From Cheilinus undulatus (lineage: Eukaryota > Chordata > Actinopteri > Labriformes > Labridae): a DNA stretch of 64,000 bases. Location of the stretch: assembly GCF_018320785.1 (NCBI RefSeq), contig NC_054886.1:9609207-9673206 (forward strand), written 5' to 3'. The translations under genes and the position numbers were made by a program. Below are positions 57,208 through 64,000 of the stretch, one piece after another (position 1 is the stretch's first letter; every line of letters starts with the position of its first letter). The notes beneath the pieces are model-generated. The model was not told where the DNA came from, did no database searches, and saw nothing but the letters and a program-made list of their open reading frames with translations.

Positions 57208-58617
57208 CTACTCCTCTATCTCTACGGTGACTTTCTTTGGGACTATGCTCAGTGGATTTTTATTCACTGTGTTAACAAAAGGTAACAGACGCTCAGTGAA
57301 GGTCTGACTGAAGGTGTAGAGGAGTGTGTTGGTATCTGAATCATAGAAAGACAGTTTCCCTTTGCTCCAGTCCAGCTTGACTCTGATCTTCTGCAGCGGT
57401 CGATTCAAAGAGAGAATGTTATCTATCTTTGGTGGAGCGTACGCTCTGTATTTACCATCATGAAACCACACCTCCCAGTATCCACTCTGGATGTCTCCCT
57501 TCCTCGACACAGACTCTGCTATCACACCAATAGCCCAGTTTGCATCACTTCTGACCTTAACATCCCAGCTATGAGTCCCTGATTTAAACCCCCTTAATCC
57601 AAGAACAGTTGGGTACTCCTTGAATCTTTCTGGGTTCTGCGGTTTTACAATCTCCTCTCCCTCATATCTCAGGCTTTCCAGATCTTCAGACACAGACAGG
57701 TATGGTCCTGCAGTGTTTGGATCCAGAACTACGGGAAAATACGTCACCATCTCCTTCATCTTGTTCCAGACGTTGAAGCTCAGGTTGCCCAGGTGTCTGG
57801 CCACAACCATCAGAGCTCCTGGCCCCAGCTGTGGCTCCTCCACCAGGGGGCGCTGCTTGACTCTTTCCACTGCAGTCTTGTAGTTGAGCATGAATGTGAC
57901 ACTTCCAGATTTCAGTTCCTTTTCTGTGGCTTTGATCGTCTCTGAAAGATGTGCTAACTCTTTGCTTAAAGCTGCAATCTTTCTTGACATCCTCAAAATC
58001 TTGTCCTCCCCCTCCATCCTTAAAGCGATGACCCTGGCCTTCTCTTCCTCTTCTAAAAACTTGTGAAGTTTCTTAAACATCTCCTTGATTTGTTTCTCTG
58101 TGTCTAGAGCCTGGGTCTTTATATATGCTGCTGTTTGATCCCACTCCACTTTGACTTTATTGAAGTGCTCTATTCTATCCTGTAAGGGCTTCAGGTGTTT
58201 CCTGAGCTCCTCCTTGTAGTCGCCTGCAGCCTCATCGATGGGTCTGAATCTGTGGTTGGTGTGAGCTTTGGAATCCCGACAGACTACACACACAGGCTGA
58301 AGATGATCCAGACAGAAGAGCTTCAACTTCTCTGAATGCAGACTACAGACGGTCTCTGTTTCAGAGGTCTTCTCTTCCAGAGAAAGCTGCTTTAAGAAGG
58401 AGTCACACAGGTTCTTTAATGCCAGGTTACGGTGTGGCTCACCTGTTGAAGGTGCTCGACACAGAGGACATGGGCGTAAAGGTTTATCCACCCACCAGAG
58501 CTCCAGACAGTCTTTACAGAAGCTGTGGCTGCAGGACAGCAGAACAGGATTGTTGAAGACCTTGCTGCATATTGAACATAAGTAGTCATCTTCAGCACGG
58601 GGAAACACAGCAGCCAT
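57208..58617 (-). CDS. Intronless TRIM E3 ubiquitin ligase (RING, B-box, coiled coil, PRY-SPRY)
   Basis: A single exon encodes 469 residues. RING residues are C14, C17, C29, H31, C34, C37, C50 and C53, spaced as a C3HC4 finger. A B-box type 2 follows (CSLHSEKLKLFCLDH...CVVC, about 90-130). A coiled coil spans about 130-260, rich in Glu/Lys and with KTAVERVK at its end. PRY-SPRY covers about 290-465 (VLDPNTAGPYL, GTHSWDVKV, WAIGVI, GYWEVWF, LPFVNTV). It is close to the TRIM35 / nuclear factor 7 / zinc-binding A33 group, which is much expanded in fish, so no single symbol is safe. Expected role: ubiquitin transfer to targets chosen by the SPRY domain, often in immune signalling. No introns within the CDS; an upstream untranslated exon cannot be excluded. 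It looks intact. Confidence 0.93.
   Translation of the reverse strand: MAAVFPRAEDDYLCSICSKVFNNPVLLSCSHSFCKDCLELWWVDKPLRPCPLCRAPSTGEPHRNLALKNLCDSFLKQLSLEEKTSETETVCSLHSEKLKLFCLDHLQPVCVVCRDSKAHTNHRFRPIDEAAGDYKEELRKHLKPLQDRIEHFNKVKVEWDQTAAYIKTQALDTEKQIKEMFKKLHKFLEEEEKARVIALRMEGEDKILRMSRKIAALSKELAHLSETIKATEKELKSGSVTFMLNYKTAVERVKQRPLVEEPQLGPGALMVVARHLGNLSFNVWNKMKEMVTYFPVVLDPNTAGPYLSVSEDLESLRYEGEEIVKPQNPERFKEYPTVLGLRGFKSGTHSWDVKVRSDANWAIGVIAESVSRKGDIQSGYWEVWFHDGKYRAYAPPKIDNILSLNRPLQKIRVKLDWSKGKLSFYDSDTNTLLYTFSQTFTERLLPFVNTVNKNPLSIVPKKVTVEIEE
57840..57854 (+). promoter_or_regulatory. CTCF-type motif (perfect core match) inside TRIM coding sequence
   Basis: CCACCAGGGGGCGCT lies in the TRIM reading frame (minus strand, encoding part of KQRPLVEE). 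Perfect match, but coding constraint could produce it by chance. Confidence 0.35.
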
Positions 58618-60149
58618 TTCTGAGTCCTTCTTTGAGTCCTCACAAATCCAAGTGCTTTTATTCCTGATAATTCACCAGTTATAGTCCTTTTGTTTTTCTG
58701 TATTAGAAGTCATCTGTGTATCCTGTCAACTGTCTCGGTAAATGTGTCTATTATGGGTGGGTAATTCCAGCAATAAGCTGAGCTTCCTGTTTCAAAAATT
58801 GGTAATCACAATGGGGGAGTTCCAGAACATTTCGTGTAAATGCTCAGAAGTGCTGCGCGATCCACTGAGTTTGAGTTTCTTCACACAGTCATAAAAACAA
58901 GGAAATGGAAAGCAGAAGTGTCAGTCCACTCCCCCAGATTCTTAAGGCATTATTTTTTCCCTCCAGATCATATTATTATTAGATTATGTCATCCTGTGTA
59001 CCACGTAGTAATGATAAGTAATAGCTCAGTTTAGGCGTATTCTCCATCTTGTACCATAATTATACCTTAAACATAAGACACCCCCCCTCCCTTTAGTTGG
59101 TTTGATCCAAAACTTGCTGCATGAGCTCAGCTCACAGACTGTCAAAGACACAACGACAGGTTCCAGCAGACCTGGATTAAGAATGCAGAGGCCCCTGGGC
59201 ACAACATTTTGGAGGGGCCCTTGAGGAGCCTGCAATGAAAAGTTCATTTTTATCTATTTTTTTAGTAACTACTGTCATTATTGAATCAAAAGCAACAAAA
59301 TGAATCGGTCAACAGATTAAGATTTGTATCAAATAGAGAAAATTAAATACTGGGGGGCTTCCGCCCTTAAAATGTCCAAATGGTATAGTCCAATACTGCA
59401 AAATAATGCAAGTAAATTCAGTTTAACCATAGTAAAAATGTTGCTCATAAACAAGGAAATTATGCTTACAAACACATTAAAATGCATATATATTTGTAAA
59501 AAATGATACATCATTTGTTACTTGGCTAACCAGTTTGTGGGGGGGCTAATAGTGTAATAGTGTGTGTAATAGCCTTTCTGGGGACACACACAACCATGCA
59601 GTCAACGTTTTGAATATTAAAGCAGAATACATGCATTTTATTATATCTGGGAGTCTGTCTGGACTTTTGCCTTGGAACTGATCATTTCTACTTCTCTCCA
59701 CCAGATGGCGCCATTTTGACCATATTTGGCATATGGAGAAAAACATGCTAAACATGCAAAAAAAAAAAAAAAGCATTAAAATCAGTGTTGCTGCTTATCA
59801 GTGACATATCCTAGGCTGTAAAAATACAACACAAAATTTACTCTGAATGTATTATATTGGAAATAATTCATTTTTTCAGATTTTTTAAAAATCTCAAAAC
59901 AGGGTGGCATCATAACAAAAAACTGGCATTTATAGGGTTAAAATCCTTAAAAATTAATTAATATTTGATATCAATAATTAGATATGTTGTAGGTGAAACA
60001 AGTTAGGTCAATGAAAGTAGAATAAAATATTAATGTGTAAATTTTTATTTTTTGCTAGACTATGAAAAGAACATTTTTTTACAGCATCACCACTTGAATT
60101 TTTATCCATTTAACCATTTATATTGCAAAAAATACAAGGAATGATGTCC
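58618..60149. other. Region upstream of the TRIM gene
   Basis: No gene is visible. 59698-59712 is a perfect forward CTCF-type core (CCACCAGATGGCGCC). An A-run lies at 59758-59772. The remainder is AT-rich, with no repeat I can name. Confidence 0.5.
59698..59712 (+). promoter_or_regulatory. CTCF-type motif (perfect core match)
   Basis: CCACCAGATGGCGCC fits the 15-base core fully, forward orientation, about 1.1 kb upstream of the TRIM start. Confidence 0.45.
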
Positions 60150-60297
60150 TGGTCCTGGTGTAAGTGTGTTTTGCATTGAATCCAATAAAATATTTTATTA
60201 TGTATAAAATATGGGCTTATGAGAGTTGCAAATCATTGCATTCTGTTTGTACACACAATTACACAGTGTACCAACTTTTTTGGAGCTTGGGTTGTAA
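60150..60297. mobile_element. Tc1/mariner-like terminal fragment
   Basis: GAGAGTTGCAAATCATTGCA, TTCTGTTTGTACACAC and TACACAGTGTACCAACTTTT followed by TTGGAGCTTGGGTTGTA match the right end of a common fish DNA transposon. Only the end is present. Confidence 0.6.
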
Positions 60298-61099
60298 AAT
60301 GTAAAAAAGGGATGCTTGAATTAATCCACACAACACAGTTAAAGCCAGTACAGGTACTTCTTCATGAAGCTAACAGAATATTTCCAAGTTTCTTACAATG
60401 GATGTAATAATGATCTATAAGAGAGGTATACAGAAACAATTATAGCCAACTAAACTTGTAATTAATAAATCAACATTTATACCAGAATCAATGATATCAT
60501 TTTGGAAATGCTTTTAATTTTCATGCATTCATGGCATTTTTTGGTCAGGTCGTTCTCGTATTTTCACCTTTTTGATATCTAAACATGTTGTTTACACTGA
60601 GAAATTTAAACCATTTACCTGATGTTTACATGCTGATCTGTTGATGCTGCACATTACACAGAGTTCATAGAAACATCTAGAGGCTTATGAAGGTGCGCAT
60701 GCTATGGCTCTGTTATACTGGCATGTGTTGCAGTCATGCAGGGATTAAATGCCTCTGCTGTATACAGTTATAGCTCTGACACATGATCCTGCTTACATCC
60801 ATGTACCCTCCTAACCCAGTTTCTATACGGGCCCCCTGCCAGCACAGAGGCCTTTAACACTGACTGATTATTTAGCACAGATTCCAACATTAAGGGTGCT
60901 AAGCTCGGTTCAGCCCTGCAAACACACAGCTAAATTGTTGGTAAGGATATAGAGGAGGCAGACCATACACAGAACAGCACTGCAGAAAATTAAGCTCAGT
61001 GATTATGACTTACAACTCATGTTAATCACTAATCTTAAAATATTACAACATACATAAGACTAATCAAAGCAAGGATTTATATGACAAAAATGTCCACCT
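60298..61099. other. Spacer without recognisable features
   Basis: AT-rich sequence; I see no gene, tRNA or repeat that I can name. Confidence 0.4.
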
Positions 61100-61480
61100 T
61101 CTGAAAAGAATTTTTTCTTATGCTTTAGTATTTGTTAGGTTTTCCTTCTGCAGGACTTGCTGTGTTCTGCTGGGGTGTTATACAGCCCAGGCTGGCTTGA
61201 TAGCAGCCTTGAGCTCGTCTGTATTGTCGGCTCTTATCTTCCTCTTGACAATACTGTACAGATTCTCTACATGCTTCAGCTCAAGCCAGTGAAACTAATC
61301 CCACAGCCAGCAGACCAGTTACTGGTAGTTTTGGCATCGATGTAGGCAGTTTTCAGGTCCTGCTGGAAAAGGAAATCAGCGTAATACTTCAAATTCTCCT
61401 TATAGATGGCTGCACTGACTCTGATTGAAAAAATAGTCATCCTTTTATAGGATTCATACATCCTGTGTCAATTTCAGAAA
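61100..61480 (-). mobile_element. Tc1-like remnant
   Basis: Plus-strand words AGCAGCCTTGAGCTCGTCTG, ATCTTCCTCTTGACAATAC, AGATTCTCTACATG, ACTGGTAGTTTTGGCA and CAGGTCCTGCTGGAAAA, then GGAAATCAGCGTAA, follow the order of an inverted Tc1-like transposase gene. Strongly decayed. Confidence 0.65.
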
Positions 61481-61654
61481 AAGTTCAAAATGTTTTTATG
61501 CAGAGAAAAAGTGAAACATCTTAAATATCCTGGAAAAACTTCAGAGTAAGAGAAAAAATGGGCATGGTAAACAACTAACTGCTAGTTAGCCAAGAAACAA
61601 CAAGCTGATTATATCCAGGCACTGTAATGTGTTGTATTCAAATCCATGTACTTT

Positions 61655-61895
61655 AATACAGAGTCCCACCCTGTTTGCAGCTATAACAGCCTCCATTCTT
61701 TTTGGAAATCATTCCACAAGATTTTGGAGCGTTTCTTTGGGCATTTGTGTTCATTCATTCTGTAGAGCATTTATGAGGTCAGACTTCATTGCTTTGCTCA
61801 CTGAGTCAAAGTCATGTTGGAATAGAAAGCATAGCATTGTTAAAAATGTCTTGGTATGCTGAAACAATAAGGTTAGCCTTCCTGGAGATACCACA
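61655..61895 (-). mobile_element. Tc1-like remnant, same family as 46432-46938
   Basis: AGAGTCCCACCCTGTTTGCA, GCTATAACAGCCTCCATTCT, TTCCACAAGATTTTGGAGC, GAAAGCATAGCATTG and ATGTCTTGGTATGCTGAA are parts of an inverted Tc1 transposase, with the middle deleted. It leads directly into the minisatellite. Confidence 0.65.
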
Positions 61896-61914
61896 AAGTC
61901 AACTCCAAGTTGAT

Positions 61915-63283
61915 GACTCTGACAACCACTCAACAGTCACAGAGCCACTCTGACAACCACTCAACAGTCACAGAGCCACTCTGACAACAACTCAACAGCC
62001 ACAGAGCCACTCTGACAACTACTCAACAGTCACAGAGCCACTCTGACAACTACTCAACAGACACAGAGCCACTCTGACAACCACTCAACAGACACAGAGT
62101 CCCTCTGATGACTACTCAACAATAACAGAGTCACTCTGACAACCACTCAACAGCCACAGAGTCACTCTGACAACCACTCAACAGTCACAGAGTCACTCTG
62201 ATGACCACTCAACAGCCACAGCATCAACTCTGACAACCACTCAACAGCCACAGATTCACTCTGACAACCACTCAACAGTCACAGAGTCACTCTGATGACC
62301 ACTCAACAGCCACAGCATCAACTCTGACAACCACTCAACAGCCACAGCATCAACTCTGACAACCACTCAACGGTTACAGAGTCACTCTGATGACCACTCA
62401 ACAGTCACAATTTCTCCGACAACCACTCAACAGTTAAAGAGTCACTCTGACAACCACTCAACAGTCACAGAGTCACTCTAAAGACCACTCAACAGTCACA
62501 GAATCACTCTGACAATTACTCAACAGTCACAGTTACTCTGACGACCACTCAACAGTCACAGAGTCACTCTGACGACCACTTAACAGTCACAGAGTCACTC
62601 TGACGACCGCTCAACAATCACAGTCACTCTGATGACCACTCAACAGTCACAGAGTCACTCTGACAACTACTCAACAGTCACAGTTACTCTGACGACCACT
62701 CAACAGTCACAAAGTCACTCTGACGACCACTCAACAGTCACAGAGTTACTCTGACGACCACTCAACAATCACAGTCACTCTGATGACCACTCAACAGTCA
62801 CAGTTACTCTGATGAACACTCAACAGTCAAAGAGTCACTCTGACAACTACTCAACATTCACAGTTACTCCGAAGACCACTCAACAGTCACAGAGTCACTC
62901 TGACAACTACTCAACAGTCACAGTTACTCTGAAGACCACTCAACAATCACAGAGTCACTCTGACGACCACTCAACAATCAGAGAGTTACTCTGACGACCA
63001 CTCAACAGTCACAGTTACTCTGACGACCACTCAACAATCACAGTTACTCTGACGACCACTCAACAGTCACAGTTACTCTGAAGACCACTTAACAGTCACA
63101 GAGTCACTCTGACGACCACTCAACAATCACAGTTACTCTGACGACCACTCAACAGTCACAGTTACTCTGAAGACCACCTAACAGTCACAGAGTCACTCTG
63201 ACAACTACTCAACGGTCACAGTTACTCTGACGACCACTCAACAGTCACAGTTACTCTGATGACCACTCAACAGTCACAGAGCA
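61915..63283. repeat. 31/29-bp minisatellite with higher-order structure
   Basis: About 46 units based on CTCTGACAACCACTCAACAG plus TCACAGAGCCA (31 bp), with a 29-bp variant ending TCACAGTTA. Left of about 62500 the 31-bp form dominates, with 32-bp CAGCATCAA variants. Further right, 31- and 29-bp forms often alternate as a 60-bp dimer. Sixty is divisible by three, which keeps a meaningless Ser/Thr/Gln frame open at 62812-62994. Confidence 0.93.
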
Positions 63284-64000
63284 AATAAAGCAGTAAATAG
63301 TTAAAATTTAACAAGCATCCATCCATCTCAAATTTGATAACTTTATATTGAAAATGTACAACTTTGTAACTCTGCCAGTTTTTATATGTACCTTACTGAT
63401 AATGACTAACATCCTTTTCATTGATAACTAAAAAAATGTTCCTGCAGACTCTGAGTGTTTATTTTATAATCATGTGTTTGCGTCTGTTTTGTGAGTCAAG
63501 TTTATCAGCCAACAAGAAAAAATACCAAAACACAGAGGTCTGCAATAGAAGGGTTTCATATTCAATAGATTTTCAAACACATTTATGATAAAAACTTCAT
63601 GAAACAGCAGAAAACTGAGCCTTAACTGTGCATCAGAGTTCAAATAGTCTTACTGATGAATAAAATATACTGTCCGTTAAACACACCGGATGGATACTGT
63701 CATTTCTGTAAAATGAGAGATGATTCCAAAAGAGGTGGTAGTGCCCAACATAAAAAAAACACCATAGGATGGACAGGTAGACTGGAGCCAGGTGTGAAGG
63801 CTGAGGATCCTGCTAATTTACAGTGTATTCAACTATTTTAGCATGCAACACAAGCAGTAAACAGTTTCAATATAGCAGCATTTTTCACAATATTTTAACA
63901 TCTTTAAACATTAATAAGATCGTTAAACTAAAACCACAGCATTGACTGTTTAGTACAACCTTTTTCACAATATAACCCATCTCATTCTTCATTATGAAGT
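63284..64000. other. Right-hand end of window, no gene seen
   Basis: AT-rich sequence. A 61-codon plus-strand frame at 63656-63841 has no family resemblance and no splice context. Confidence 0.4.

Noticed and set aside
57620-58066. Plus-strand frames opposite the TRIM gene
   Set aside because: Shadows of the 469-residue TRIM frame.
61915-63283. CRISPR-like array
   Set aside because: Units are contiguous with no unique spacers, and this is vertebrate DNA; it is a minisatellite.
63656-63841. 61-codon frame with two Cys pairs
   Set aside because: Too short, no splice signals and no recognisable motif.

Overview
This window is vertebrate nuclear DNA, most likely from a percomorph-type teleost. 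Genes are split into short exons with GT/AG introns. Much of the intergenic and intronic DNA is made of fish-typical repeats: Tc1-like and hAT DNA transposons, tRNA-derived SINEs, and RTE/Rex-like LINE 3' ends with (GGAT)n tails. I give no species name because nothing in the sequence fixes one.

Layout. 0.4-5.4 kb: an unrecognised plus-strand gene with a Pro/Ala/Tyr-rich N-terminal half and an acidic Ser/Glu tail, followed by a row of duplicated exon-like units ending in splice donors. 5.4-10.2 kb: repeats plus one intact tRNA-Ser(GCT) on the minus strand. 10.48-28.85 kb (+): slc1a1 (EAAT3 glutamate transporter), 12 coding exons, 527 codons. 32.3-40.7 kb (-): spata6l, a sperm/centriole-associated gene, tail to tail with slc1a1 as in mammals. 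A canonical RFX X-box lies 114 bp before its start codon. 42.9-47.8 kb (-): trmt10a, the tRNA guanine-9 methyltransferase. 48.7-54.2 kb (+): a THAP zinc-finger gene, head to head with trmt10a, with two interchangeable first coding exons and three related internal exons. 57.2-58.6 kb (-): an intronless TRIM (RING, B-box, coiled coil, PRY-SPRY). 58.6-64 kb: transposon remnants and a long 31/29-bp minisatellite.

The genes do not form one pathway. slc1a1 acts at the plasma membrane, trmt10a modifies tRNA, spata6l belongs to the ciliary/spermatid programme, the THAP protein is expected to bind DNA and the TRIM is a probable E3 ligase. The strongest leads for follow-up are the alternative half-zinc-finger first exons of the THAP gene, its tandem exon repeats, the novel P/A/Y gene with its exon array, the spata6l X-box, a long inverted repeat in a trmt10a intron, and an excess of perfect CTCF-type motifs.

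Exon limits come from reading splice signals and frame by eye. No alignment or database search was run.
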